From Lujinxingia vulgaris (GTDB taxonomy: Bacteria > Myxococcota_A > Bradymonadia > Bradymonadales > Bradymonadaceae), in contig NZ_VOSM01000001.1 in NCBI RefSeq assembly GCF_007997015.1, positions 62,001 through 126,000 on the forward strand: a stretch of DNA of 64,000 nucleotides, written 5' to 3'. The notes under the pieces are model-generated. The model did not search any database and was not told the origin of the DNA. It worked only from the letters and a program-made list of their open reading frames with translations. The position numbers and the translations under genes are program-made. Within the stretch, counting starts at the first letter, position 1; each line of letters opens with the position of its first letter. Positions 25,182 through 33,397 of the stretch are shown one piece after another.

Positions 25182-25708
25182 TGGAGGCGCCGCTGATGCG
25201 GGGGCAGTCGCGCGCGGATCGTCGGGCGCGCTACCGGGAGGTCGCCGAGCGCCTGCACGCGCTGCTCGACGGGGAGCGCGATGAGGTTGCGATGCTGGCC
25301 ACGGTGGTCTGTGAGCTGCACCACGCCTTTGAGGACTTTGATTGGACAGGGTTTTACCGGGTGACCTCGCCAGGTTTACTCAAGGTTGGGCCTTACCAGG
25401 GGGGGCACGGCTGTCTGACGATTCCCTTTGAGCGCGGGGTGTGCGGGAGGGCGGCGCGCACCGCGCAGGTGCAGCTGGTGGAGGATGTGCTGGCCGATGA
25501 GGCGCATATTGCGTGTTCGGCCACGACGCGCTCGGAGATCGTGGTGCCGGTGTGCCTGGCCGATGGCGAGGTGGTGGCGGTGCTCGATGTGGATTCGGAC
25601 CGGCCGGCGGCTTTTGATGAGGTCGATGCGGCGGAGCTCGGCGCGATCTGCGCGATGCTCGGCGCTCGCCTGGGTGGATCATGCGCGGTGCGAGCGCCCG
25701 GGAGCTAA
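25181..25708 (+). CDS. msrC: Free methionine-(R)-sulfoxide reductase (GAF type)
   Basis: GAF-domain enzyme reducing free, not protein-bound, methionine-R-sulfoxide. The characteristic motifs are visible: FDWTGFYRV, GPYQGGHGCLTIP (Cys78), RGVCGRA (Cys88), HIACSATTRSEIVVP (Cys112) and the closing VLDVDSD. All three cysteines used by the E. coli enzyme are present. The ATG overlaps the msrB stop (TGATG), so the two activities are made together, giving complementary repair of protein-bound and free R-sulfoxide. The N-terminal 35 residues are an Arg-rich helix. Confidence 0.9.
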   Translation: MEAPLMRGQSRADRRARYREVAERLHALLDGERDEVAMLATVVCELHHAFEDFDWTGFYRVTSPGLLKVGPYQGGHGCLTIPFERGVCGRAARTAQVQLVEDVLADEAHIACSATTRSEIVVPVCLADGEVVAVLDVDSDRPAAFDEVDAAELGAICAMLGARLGGSCAVRAPGS

Positions 25709-25798
25709 GGTTGCCGGAGGGCATTGAGGGGCGTCGCGTGGGAGCATCGGGTGCGCTAGAGTGGGGGCATTGTCTGGCTTAACGATGCGAGGTGAGTT

Positions 25799-26827
25799 TT
25801 GGGGATTCTGGATCTGCACGTCGACTCGATCATTCAGCAGCGCCTTTTCGGCTACGATCTGCGAAAGAAGCATCGCCGGGGCATTGGCGGTCAGCCCCTG
25901 TTCTGGCATGCGGACATCCCGCGGATGATCGAGGCCGGCTACAGCGGGGCGTGTCTGGGGGTGCATTACTGGCCGGTGGAGCGTGAGGGGGGCTGGCGCG
26001 AGTTAAAGAAACAAATCGCCTACCTCGACGCGCTCAGTGAGGCCGATGAGCGGGTGGAGCGGGTGTGGGGAGCCGGAGGATGGGCCGCCACTGAGGAGGG
26101 GGCGGGGCGTCTGGGGCTTGGGCCGGGCGTAGAGGGGGCTCACATGCTCAACGGGAAGATCGAGCGTGTGAGGGAGCTCGCTGAGTATGGCGTGGGGTAT
26201 CTGACTCTGACCCACTTTTCAGCCAACTCGGCGGCGACGCCCTCGATGGGGCGAGGGGCCAATGAGCGCGACGGGCTCACCGCCTTTGGTCGCAGGCTGG
26301 TGGAGGAGCTTAATCGCTACGGGGTGGTTGTGGATCTGGCGCACGTGAACAACCCCTGCGTGCTCGACGCGTGTGCGGTGAGCCAGGCGCCGGTGATGTG
26401 CACGCATACCGGCGCGAAGGGGGTGTTTGAACATCCGCGCAACATCAGCGACCGGGCCATCGATGCGATCGCCAAGACCGGCGGGGTGATGGGAGTGATC
26501 TTTGCGCCGCGCTATTTGAGCGGGCGCTGGCGGGCGACAAGCGAGGTGGCGCTCGACCACCTCGACTACTTTGTAAAACGGGTCGGGGTGGAGCATGTCG
26601 CGCTGGGATCGGATTACGACGGATGGCTGCCCACGATCCTGGCCGATCACCATGACTGCCGCGACATTCAGACGATGATCGAGGGGATGCGCCAGCGCGG
26701 GTACAGCGATGAGGCGATCGCGAAGATCAGCGAGGGCAACGCCCGGAGGGTCTTTGGTGAAGTCGCCCGGCGGGCCAGTGAGGCGCCGGTCCGTGAGATG
26801 TCGGCCAGTGAGGCGCCGGGGGGCTGA
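25799..26827 (+). CDS. Membrane-dipeptidase-family (M19) metallopeptidase
   Basis: Zinc peptidase of the renal-dipeptidase family, which cleaves dipeptides. Metal ligands fit: H-x-D in LDLHVDS (His7, Asp9), Glu in GVEGAHML, His in VVDLAHVN and CTHTGAKG, and Asp in LGSDYDG. No signal peptide, so probably cytoplasmic. Start is TTG with GAGGTGA upstream. The C-terminus continues after the barrel with an Ala/Glu tail containing a repeated ASEAPVREMSASEAPGG motif. It may follow the msr genes in one transcript (90-base gap), but no link in function is evident. Confidence 0.88.
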   Translation: MGILDLHVDSIIQQRLFGYDLRKKHRRGIGGQPLFWHADIPRMIEAGYSGACLGVHYWPVEREGGWRELKKQIAYLDALSEADERVERVWGAGGWAATEEGAGRLGLGPGVEGAHMLNGKIERVRELAEYGVGYLTLTHFSANSAATPSMGRGANERDGLTAFGRRLVEELNRYGVVVDLAHVNNPCVLDACAVSQAPVMCTHTGAKGVFEHPRNISDRAIDAIAKTGGVMGVIFAPRYLSGRWRATSEVALDHLDYFVKRVGVEHVALGSDYDGWLPTILADHHDCRDIQTMIEGMRQRGYSDEAIAKISEGNARRVFGEVARRASEAPVREMSASEAPGG

Positions 26828-26860
26828 GCGTGCCGCCCCGGCCGGACGTTGGAAAGCGCC

Positions 26861-27460
26861 TCAGCGCAGGCGCGCGGCGGCGTCTTCGATGCGCTGGCGG
26901 GCGATGGGGTTGGGTTCTTGCTCAATGGCGATGTCGAGGATCTTGAAGGCCTCGTCGCTGTTGAGGCGCCCGAGCGCGGCGGCCGCGCTGATGCGCACCT
27001 GCACGTTTTCATGCTCCAGCACAAAAGGCGTGAGCGGGCCGACGGCGCGCTCGCCAAAGCTGTTGGCCAGCAGCGGAAGCAGCGTGTGGAGCAGGCTCTC
27101 ATCGGTCTGCGGGTCGTTGAGCAGGCCTGTGAGGTACTCAAAGGTGGCGTCGTCTGCCCAGTAGCCCAGCGCGATGAGCGCGCGCTCGCGGTGGAAGGCA
27201 AACGCGCTCTCGTCGCGGGCGATACGCTCGACAAACACGCGGGCGCGCGGAGTCAGGCCCAGAAGTTGTTTGAGCGTGGGAGCGCGGTGATGCTGGGAGA
27301 GGAGCATCACGACTGCCTCCTCGATGTGGGCGTCGCTGTCGGCTTTGGCGTCGTCGCTGACGCCGGGGGCGGTGGTGTTGGAGGGCTGCGCTGCGGGCTC
27401 AGCGCTGGCGCCGGTGGCCAGAAGGCTGAGCAGGGTCAGTGCGATCAGAAAGAGTTTCAT
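26861..27460 (-). CDS. Secreted HEAT-repeat-like protein
   Basis: A signal peptide (residues 1-20, cleavage near ASAEP) is followed by a short linker and several helical HEAT/PBS-type repeats, for example RERALIALGYWADDATFEYLTGLL and VRISAAAALGRLNSDEAFKIL. This is a protein-interaction scaffold in the periplasm by inference; no enzyme motif is seen. Confidence 0.7.
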   Translation of the reverse strand: MKLFLIALTLLSLLATGASAEPAAQPSNTTAPGVSDDAKADSDAHIEEAVVMLLSQHHRAPTLKQLLGLTPRARVFVERIARDESAFAFHRERALIALGYWADDATFEYLTGLLNDPQTDESLLHTLLPLLANSFGERAVGPLTPFVLEHENVQVRISAAAALGRLNSDEAFKILDIAIEQEPNPIARQRIEDAAARLR

Positions 27461-27522
27461 GGTGCCTCATTAAGTGCGGATGCGTCGGCGAAAGCAGGAC
27501 ATGCTGGTACGGGTGAGGATGC

Positions 27523-29028
27523 TTATTTGACCAGCGGGTTGACGCCGATGGCGTGGGCCTGGTCCGGGGTGACGCCGAAGTTGCCCGGGTTGGCCACGGG
27601 GAACATCAGGTTGCCCCAGTCAGGGCAGCCCTCGGGAAAGTCTTGGTCAGTACAGCGCGGGGTGTCGTCGAGAGGATCGAAGTGACGCATCGTTGTCTCG
27701 GTGGTGTGAAAGAGCCCCAGGAAGTGGCCGAGCTCGTGGGCGACGATGTTGGCGGTGAAGGCGTTGCCGTCAAAGCGGCTTCCACCGCGGCCGATGTATT
27801 CGCCGGTGAGCGCCACGCCGCTGATACCGGAGCCGTGGAGGGCCGGCGCGCCCGGGATGCCCATGGAGATGCCCAGGGTGCCGGCGGAGTCGGTGAAGCT
27901 GAATTTTTGCACCAGGATCAGGTTGGCACTGAGCATGCTGTCGGCGTCGGTGCCCGGCGCCTCGGTGAGCATCGCCAGGCGAGCCACGTCGGACTCGCTG
28001 CGCACGACGCTGTAGGCTTCTTCGGCCTCCTCCGAGACCGAGAAGAAGCGCACCTGCCCCAGGGAGACGTCGGCCTGGTTGTAGATGGACTCCACGGTGG
28101 CCAGGATCTCCTGCATGTCGTCGTGGTTGGCGGCGGTGTTGGCGTTGAGGCCCAGGTAGCTCAAGCCGACCAGGTAGATGTTCAGGTCGATCTCGGTGCC
28201 GCGGGTGGGGCGCTCAAGCAGGTAGTGGCAGACCTCAGCGTCGTCGGTGCTCAGGCGGTAGGTGTGGGCGCCCTCGCGGATCTTTCCAATGTCGTCGGGG
28301 ACGGCCGGGAAGATGGTGGGGTTGATAAACCCGAAGAGCTGGGAGCCGGTGGCCTGGAAGCCGTTTTCCTGACGAAGGTTAAAGGAAGTGCCATCGAGAT
28401 CGGAGGTGACTGAGCTGGGGTAGAGGCGGCGTCCCGAGGAGACGAAGGGCACCACCGTGTAGGAGTGCAGATCGTCGGAGACGTCAAACGCCAGGTCGGC
28501 CCGGCCTTCCGGCGCGGGGGTGCAGGTGACGTCGAAGGGGAAGTCCTCGCCGGTGCCCTCAAAGGGAGGCGCGGGGTTGGGTGCGCAGTAGCCTTCCGTC
28601 TGGGAGTGGCCCTGGCAGACGTAACCGTCGCGGCATTCGTCGTTGGAGGTGCAGAGGCGCACGCAGAAGTTGGAGCCGCGGCCGGGGTGCAGACAGGCGT
28701 TGTTTTCGCCGTCGCCCTCGCAATCGACGCGTGTCTCGCAATTAAGCGTGGTGCAGTAGCCACCGGGCCAGTCGGGATCGGGGGCGCAGAACCCGCTGCG
28801 GCAGTTGGCGTCGCTTTCGCAGGCTTCGCCGTCGACGCTGCCCGTCTCGGTGATGACCTCATCGGCGTCGTTATCGCCGGCGTCGGAGTCCGGATTGGAG
28901 GTGTCCGGGACGGGATCCTCAATGATGATGATCGGCTGCTCCGGGGTCGGCTCGGTCGATTGAGAACAGGCGGCCGAGAGGGCCACAAGGCCAGGGGCCA
29001 GGAGAAGCACGAGGGGAGAGAGACGCAT
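27523..29028 (-). CDS. Cys-rich metzincin-type metalloprotease lipoprotein
   Basis: Lipobox at LSAAC then an Asp/Pro/Glu linker. Residues about 70-150 form a Cys-rich region with repeated C-x3/4-DxxCxxGxxC patterns (DANCRSGFC, NDECRDGYVC) typical of myxobacterial secreted proteins. The C-terminal half carries the zinc site HELGHFLGLFH (from about residue 431) and a Met-turn candidate NLMFP some 45 residues later, as in metzincin proteases. It is therefore a likely surface or periplasmic protease. Start at ATG 29028 (one codon inside an upstream TTG). Cleavage targets are unknown. Confidence 0.8.
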   Translation of the reverse strand: MRLSPLVLLLAPGLVALSAACSQSTEPTPEQPIIIIEDPVPDTSNPDSDAGDNDADEVITETGSVDGEACESDANCRSGFCAPDPDWPGGYCTTLNCETRVDCEGDGENNACLHPGRGSNFCVRLCTSNDECRDGYVCQGHSQTEGYCAPNPAPPFEGTGEDFPFDVTCTPAPEGRADLAFDVSDDLHSYTVVPFVSSGRRLYPSSVTSDLDGTSFNLRQENGFQATGSQLFGFINPTIFPAVPDDIGKIREGAHTYRLSTDDAEVCHYLLERPTRGTEIDLNIYLVGLSYLGLNANTAANHDDMQEILATVESIYNQADVSLGQVRFFSVSEEAEEAYSVVRSESDVARLAMLTEAPGTDADSMLSANLILVQKFSFTDSAGTLGISMGIPGAPALHGSGISGVALTGEYIGRGGSRFDGNAFTANIVAHELGHFLGLFHTTETTMRHFDPLDDTPRCTDQDFPEGCPDWGNLMFPVANPGNFGVTPDQAHAIGVNPLVK

Positions 29029-29162
29029 CAAGAACTCACAGCAGGAAGGTACAGGGCCCTCCTGATGAGGGCCTATGAGTCGGACAATGTAGGGAAAGCG
29101 GGGGTAAATTCCAAGAAGGGGGCAAGTAACGGTTGGTGCGAGGTGGTCGTGGCGCGCCGATT

Positions 29163-30047
29163 TCAGTGGGGCTGAGAGGTGATGTCGATACCCACCGCAG
29201 CGGCGCAGGCCGGCGGGGCTTCGGGTGAAGGAGAGACCTCGTAATGCACGCGCCAGGCCTCATCGCTGCGAAGTCCGAGGTGATCGAGCCAGGGGAAGAT
29301 CTCCTGATCGACGGTGTGGTAGTAGATCGCCGCGAGCTGGGAGGGCTGCAGGGTGCCCAGGTTTCCGGCCTCGGTGTCGACGCTGATCTCCTGTCCGGCG
29401 AGTCGGTCGAGGGTCTGGGGACCGGCATCAAAGAGGCGCTCGTAGGCAAAAAGAAGGGAGGGGGTGCGGGCGCGGGCCTGGCGGGCGACCTTTGGCTGGT
29501 GGGAGGCGATCATCCAGTCAAGGAGGGTGCGCGAGGCGGCGATAACTTCAGTGAGGCTGCGCTCGATGGTCTCGCACAGGCTGATGATGGCCTTGTCGGA
29601 GCTGACGGCGCTCAGTCCCAGGTAGGTGGCGCGGGAGAGGGTGAGGTTGAAGGCGAAGAGCTCGACGCCGGTGTCGAAGATCGCCTCGGGCGTTGGCGAG
29701 ACGGCCGTGGAGTGGTCCTGGGCCTCGGCCGGGGAGGCCCCCAGGGACTCGCAGATATGCAGGGTGAGGTAGAGGTGGCGGTTGAGCTCATCGAGGCAGA
29801 AGATCGCCGGACTGAGCGCGGCGGCCGGAGCATCACTGAGGCTGATGGCGGCCAGCCATCCGATGATCTGCTCGACGCTCTGGCGGGTGGCGGCGGCGCG
29901 CCGGGTCCATTGCTGCCTGGCGAGCACGCGTTGTTCGGGCCGCACCAGCGGGTGATCGGGGCGCGGGGTGGGCCACTCATGGTCGTCTTCGAGGAGCGCG
30001 CGGTGAAGTTGAAAGAGGGCGTCGGAGGTGGCGTGGCGCCTGGTCAT
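29163..30047 (-). CDS. Hypothetical helical protein
   Basis: 294 residues, mostly alpha-helical, without signal peptide or membrane segments; motifs such as DELNRHLYLTLHICESLG and DEIGLC-type helices are not diagnostic. The longer ORF (to 30230) overlaps the upstream divergent gene, so the ATG at 30047 is preferred; its ribosome site is weak (GAGAG). No family recognised. Confidence 0.5.
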   Translation of the reverse strand: MTRRHATSDALFQLHRALLEDDHEWPTPRPDHPLVRPEQRVLARQQWTRRAAATRQSVEQIIGWLAAISLSDAPAAALSPAIFCLDELNRHLYLTLHICESLGASPAEAQDHSTAVSPTPEAIFDTGVELFAFNLTLSRATYLGLSAVSSDKAIISLCETIERSLTEVIAASRTLLDWMIASHQPKVARQARARTPSLLFAYERLFDAGPQTLDRLAGQEISVDTEAGNLGTLQPSQLAAIYYHTVDQEIFPWLDHLGLRSDEAWRVHYEVSPSPEAPPACAAAVGIDITSQPH

Positions 30048-30222
30048 GCCTGTGCTCTCGGTATGGGGTGCGATCAGAAGAGGCGGTCGTTGACGAGGGC
30101 CATCGCGCCATGCCAGCGTGGCGCGCAGCAGGGCCGCAGCAGTCGGCCGCACATAAGCGCTGGCGTGCGTTCCGGAGAAGTTGCTCACCGGGCGCAGCAG
30201 GGCAAGCCATGGCGAGCGGGTG

Positions 30223-30717
30223 ATGGGCACCGAGATCGAGCGAAAATTTCTGGTGGGCGATGAGAGCTGGCGCGCGCATATTCGGCGCAGCCAACCGATG
30301 GCGCAGGGCTATCTGGCGTCGTCGCCGGAGACGACGGTGCGGGTGCGGGTGGCCGGCGATGCGGCGTTTTTGACGTTGAAGGGCCCGGTCAAAGACCTGG
30401 CGCGTGCGGAGTTTGAGTATGAAGTCCCGGTGGAAGAAGCCCGCGAGATGCTCGCGCTCTTCTGTGAGGGGCATCGGCTGGAGAAGGTCCGCCATGAGGT
30501 TGAGGTTGGCGCGCATCTCTGGGAGATCGATGAGTTCACCGGTGAGAACCAGGGGCTGATCGTGGCCGAAGTTGAGCTGCAGATCGCCGATGAGGCCTTT
30601 GAGCGGCCGGTGTGGCTGGGGGCTGAGGTCTCCGGGATGCCGCGTTATTATAACTCGCAGCTGGTCGTGCGCCCTTTTGCGCGCTGGAGTGAGGCCGAGC
30701 AGCGCGGTGAGCGTTAG
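30223..30717 (+). CDS. CYTH-domain protein (triphosphatase-like)
   Basis: The N-terminus MGTEIERKFLV is the exact EIERKFLV signature of the CYTH superfamily, with alternating charged residues on strands (VRVRVAGDAAFLTLKG, EFEYEVPVEEARE) as expected for the tunnel fold that binds a triphosphate with metal. Such proteins act as inorganic or organic triphosphatases or, less often, adenylate cyclases. The 164-residue length suits the single-domain triphosphatase type. The ATG at 30223 is preferred because it begins the signature directly. Confidence 0.88.
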   Translation: MGTEIERKFLVGDESWRAHIRRSQPMAQGYLASSPETTVRVRVAGDAAFLTLKGPVKDLARAEFEYEVPVEEAREMLALFCEGHRLEKVRHEVEVGAHLWEIDEFTGENQGLIVAEVELQIADEAFERPVWLGAEVSGMPRYYNSQLVVRPFARWSEAEQRGER

Positions 30718-30817
30718 TTTCGAGAGTCAGCAAGGCAGGTTCAGGCCGCTATGGCGAGCTGAGCCTGGTGAGAATGGATAAGGTAACAGGCAGCGATCCT
30801 CGATCGCGGAGGTAGTG

Positions 30818-31591
30818 ATGGCAGTAGTGGGACGAGTGGGGGCGACGCCGCCCGATCTGACGCGGGTGCGGCCCTACGGAGACACGCTGGACGATGGCCA
30901 GGTGCAGACGAGCTTTACGCTGCCGGTGCCGTGCGGGGAGGAGGCGCGGGAAGCCGCCCGGATGGTCGCGCGTAAGATGGGGCTCGAAGATCCGCAGGTC
31001 TACCACATGCAGGATCTCGGCGAGGGCTACACCTACTTTCTGGTGTACGGGCGATTTACCGAGGCGATCGACTTTACGCAGATTCAGGTGGCGAAGGTCG
31101 AGAGTGAGCGCATGGATTTTTATGCGATCAACGCCTTCATCAAAGAGCAGATCGGTCGGAAGGTGACGGTGCTGGGCGCCTGCACCGGCACCGACGCGCA
31201 TTCGGTGGGCATTGACGCGATCATGAATATGAAGGGCTACAACGGGGAGTATGGCCTGGAGCGCTACCCGATGATCAACGCGTACAACCTGGGGATGCAG
31301 GTCCGAAACGAAGATCTGATCGCGCACGCCGTCGAGAAGCAGGCCGATGCGCTGCTGGTCAGCCAGGTCGTCACCCAGAAGGACGTGCACATCAAGAACC
31401 TGGCCGAGCTCATCGATATGCTGGAGGCCGAGGGATTGCGCCAGAAGATGGTCGTGGTCTGCGGCGGGCCGCGCATCTCCCATGAGCTTGCGCTGGAGCT
31501 GGGCTACGACGCGGGCTTCGGGGCAGGGACGACCGCGCCGGATGTGGCGAGTTATTTTGTGCAGGAGATCGTGGCGCGCGGGCTGGCCTGA
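30818..31591 (+). CDS. kamE: Lysine 5,6-aminomutase beta subunit-like B12 protein
   Basis: Resembles KamE, the coenzyme-B12-binding subunit of D-lysine 5,6-aminomutase. The cobalamin motif DAHSVG has the axial His at residue 128, and the lysine that holds PLP in the known enzyme occurs eleven residues later, K139 (IMNMKG), as expected for a working subunit. The N-terminal part (SFTLPVPCGEEARE, KMGLEDPQVYHM) also matches. The alpha subunit KamD is not next to it and none is visible in this window, so it must be encoded elsewhere if the enzyme is active. ATG after GGAGG. Confidence 0.85.
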   Translation: MAVVGRVGATPPDLTRVRPYGDTLDDGQVQTSFTLPVPCGEEAREAARMVARKMGLEDPQVYHMQDLGEGYTYFLVYGRFTEAIDFTQIQVAKVESERMDFYAINAFIKEQIGRKVTVLGACTGTDAHSVGIDAIMNMKGYNGEYGLERYPMINAYNLGMQVRNEDLIAHAVEKQADALLVSQVVTQKDVHIKNLAELIDMLEAEGLRQKMVVVCGGPRISHELALELGYDAGFGAGTTAPDVASYFVQEIVARGLA

Positions 31592-31612
31592 GGGTCGTTG
31601 GCGAGTGCGAGA

Positions 31613-31657
31613 CAAAAAAAGAGCCGCCCCGGGCATGCCGGGGCGGCTCTTTTTTTA
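31613..31657. terminator. Bidirectional terminator between convergent genes
   Basis: Stem GAGCCGCCCCGG / CCGGGGCGGCTC (12 bp, 5-base loop GCATG) is flanked by a run of seven or eight A on the left and eight T on the right. It serves both the kamE-like gene and the pentapeptide gene. Confidence 0.92.
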
Positions 31658-31670
31658 AGGTGCGTGAGGC

Positions 31671-32300
31671 TTAGAGGGCCTTGCGCCGCCCGCTCTTCTC
31701 GAGGAAGCCCTCGGGGAGCTCGGTGCCGCGCAGCGCCACCTCGACGTAGTAGCAGTTTTTGGCGTCGACGTCGGTGATCGTGGTGGCGTCGACGATGAGC
31801 TCACGCAGGGTGACGTGCGACCAGTCGCCGCCGTCGATGGAGACGTTCTGCCAGCGGCCGCCTTTGAAGGTGACGCGCTCCATCATCCAGCCCTGGGCGG
31901 CCAGGCCTTCGAGTTCACATTCGTTGAGGCGGCAGTCGGTCCACTCGTTGTCGCCGATGACGACCTGGTCGAAGGAGCAGCGGCTCAAGGTGCTGGCGTC
32001 GAGCGCCCAGCCCTCGTAGCTGCCGCCTTCGAAGTGGCAGTGCAGCAGGGTGACGCCATCGAAGAAGGCGCCGTCTAAGATGGCGTCTTTGAAGCGCACC
32101 TCGCTGAGCGTGCAGTTCTCAAAGGCGCAGTTGGTCAGGTCGAGCTCCGAGAAGTCGAAGCCGGTGAGCGTGAGCTCGCGGAAGGTCTGGCCTTCGAGGG
32201 AGATAGTCGAAGATGCGTCGCGCTCCTGACGGGAGCGCAGCTCGCTGTGGAAGGCCTGGGGGTTTGCTCTTCGGATCAGGGACGCCAGGTTATCGGACAT
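31671..32300 (-). CDS. Pentapeptide-repeat protein
   Basis: After a short helical N-terminus (MSDNLASLIRRANP), the sequence has clear A(D/N)LXX-type five-residue repeats (LTGFDFSELDLTNCAFENCTLSEV, then ALDASTLSRCSFDQVVIGD), a right-handed quadrilateral beta-helix. Such proteins can act as scaffolds or gyrase inhibitors, but the role here is unknown. A longer ORF to 32624 adds Pro-rich residues; the ATG at 32300 has GAGG upstream. Confidence 0.8.
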   Translation of the reverse strand: MSDNLASLIRRANPQAFHSELRSRQERDASSTISLEGQTFRELTLTGFDFSELDLTNCAFENCTLSEVRFKDAILDGAFFDGVTLLHCHFEGGSYEGWALDASTLSRCSFDQVVIGDNEWTDCRLNECELEGLAAQGWMMERVTFKGGRWQNVSIDGGDWSHVTLRELIVDATTITDVDAKNCYYVEVALRGTELPEGFLEKSGRRKAL

Positions 32301-32562
32301 AAAAGGGGCCTCAAGCGGGGGAGACTGCCGAGTCGAGAAAGGACACAGGGACGGGAGGTTTGTGGGCGTCGCGAAGACGGGCGGCAACTTAGGCACAAGC
32401 GCGGTGGGGCGCAAGCCCCGTGTGTGAGGTTCGTCGCCAGCAGCGGCCGGGGTGCCATCATGGTCGATGAGGCGGTCGGTCTTTTGGGGCTGCGTTGGAC
32501 TCTGTGCTAAGGTGCGCGCCGAAACCCGGTGGTAAAGTACTGCGAGAGTGGCAGGAGGATCG

Positions 32563-33384
32563 ATGCGCGGTAGTCGAGTGTGGGTTGGCGGGGTGGTCGG
32601 GGGGCTGATGCTCGTCTGGAGCATGCAGGCCTGGGGGCAGCAGGATGCCAGCGCCGGCGTCTATTATGGCGATGGGCTCCGCAACCTGGCCGAGGGGCGC
32701 TACGCGGAGGCGCTTGTGGATCTGCACCGGGCCTATGGCATCGCCGGTGAGCCGGAGATGTTGGAGGCGATTGTGGGCGCCTACGATACGATCGGGTTAT
32801 GCGATGCGGCCATGCGTCAACGCGACTTCTACGGGATACGTCACGGGCAGGCGTCGGCCCCTGAATTGAAGCGTTGTCTGCGGGTTGGTCAGGTCGAACC
32901 GATCTGTGAAGGTGAGGGAGGGCGCGTGGTGGTCGACGCGACGTTTGAAGTGGCGTGCGGCCAGCGCGTGATCCTGGCCGAGGGTCGCTACCGGCTGGAG
33001 CACCCCGATGGTGGGGAGAGGGTTGAGGTGGAGGTTGAGGCGGGGAGCGTGCAGCGGGTGGAGCTTGAGGAGCCGCTCCCGGTCAAAGGGGCGGTGGCCC
33101 GGCTGCGCGGCCCGGGGCTTTTTGGCACCGATGTGCAGCGCTTGCAGCCCGGCGCGCCGGCCTACACGGTGTATCAGTCAGCCGACGGGCTTTATCAGAT
33201 CTGGGTGCGACCGGCCGCCGCGGCGCGGCGGTATGAGGCGGTGCCGCGGGTGGAGATCGTCTGCCCCGATGATGCTGGTGAGGAGGTGGATGCGGGGTGC
33301 GTCTGGCTGAGAGAGCTGCGCCGGCGCTCCGGGTACACCGACAACCCCACCCGTCTTGAGGTTGTGGTGCCCCGGGTGCACTAG
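32563..33384 (+). CDS. Secreted TPR-like protein, function unknown
   Basis: A signal peptide (MRGSRVWVGGVVGGLML to near AWGQQ) is followed by a TPR-like helical region (GLRNLAEGRYAEALVDLHRAYGIAGEPEMLEAI) and a beta-rich second half (RLEHPDGGERVEVEVEAGSVQRVEL) resembling an Ig- or carboxypeptidase-regulatory-like domain. This two-part form (TPR then a beta repeat) is common in myxobacterial envelope proteins. ATG with AGGAGG just before it. The divergent pentapeptide gene is 262 bases away; that gap shows no other gene. Confidence 0.65.
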   Translation: MRGSRVWVGGVVGGLMLVWSMQAWGQQDASAGVYYGDGLRNLAEGRYAEALVDLHRAYGIAGEPEMLEAIVGAYDTIGLCDAAMRQRDFYGIRHGQASAPELKRCLRVGQVEPICEGEGGRVVVDATFEVACGQRVILAEGRYRLEHPDGGERVEVEVEAGSVQRVELEEPLPVKGAVARLRGPGLFGTDVQRLQPGAPAYTVYQSADGLYQIWVRPAAAARRYEAVPRVEIVCPDDAGEEVDAGCVWLRELRRRSGYTDNPTRLEVVVPRVH

Positions 33385-33397
33385 CGCGACGGGCCGA

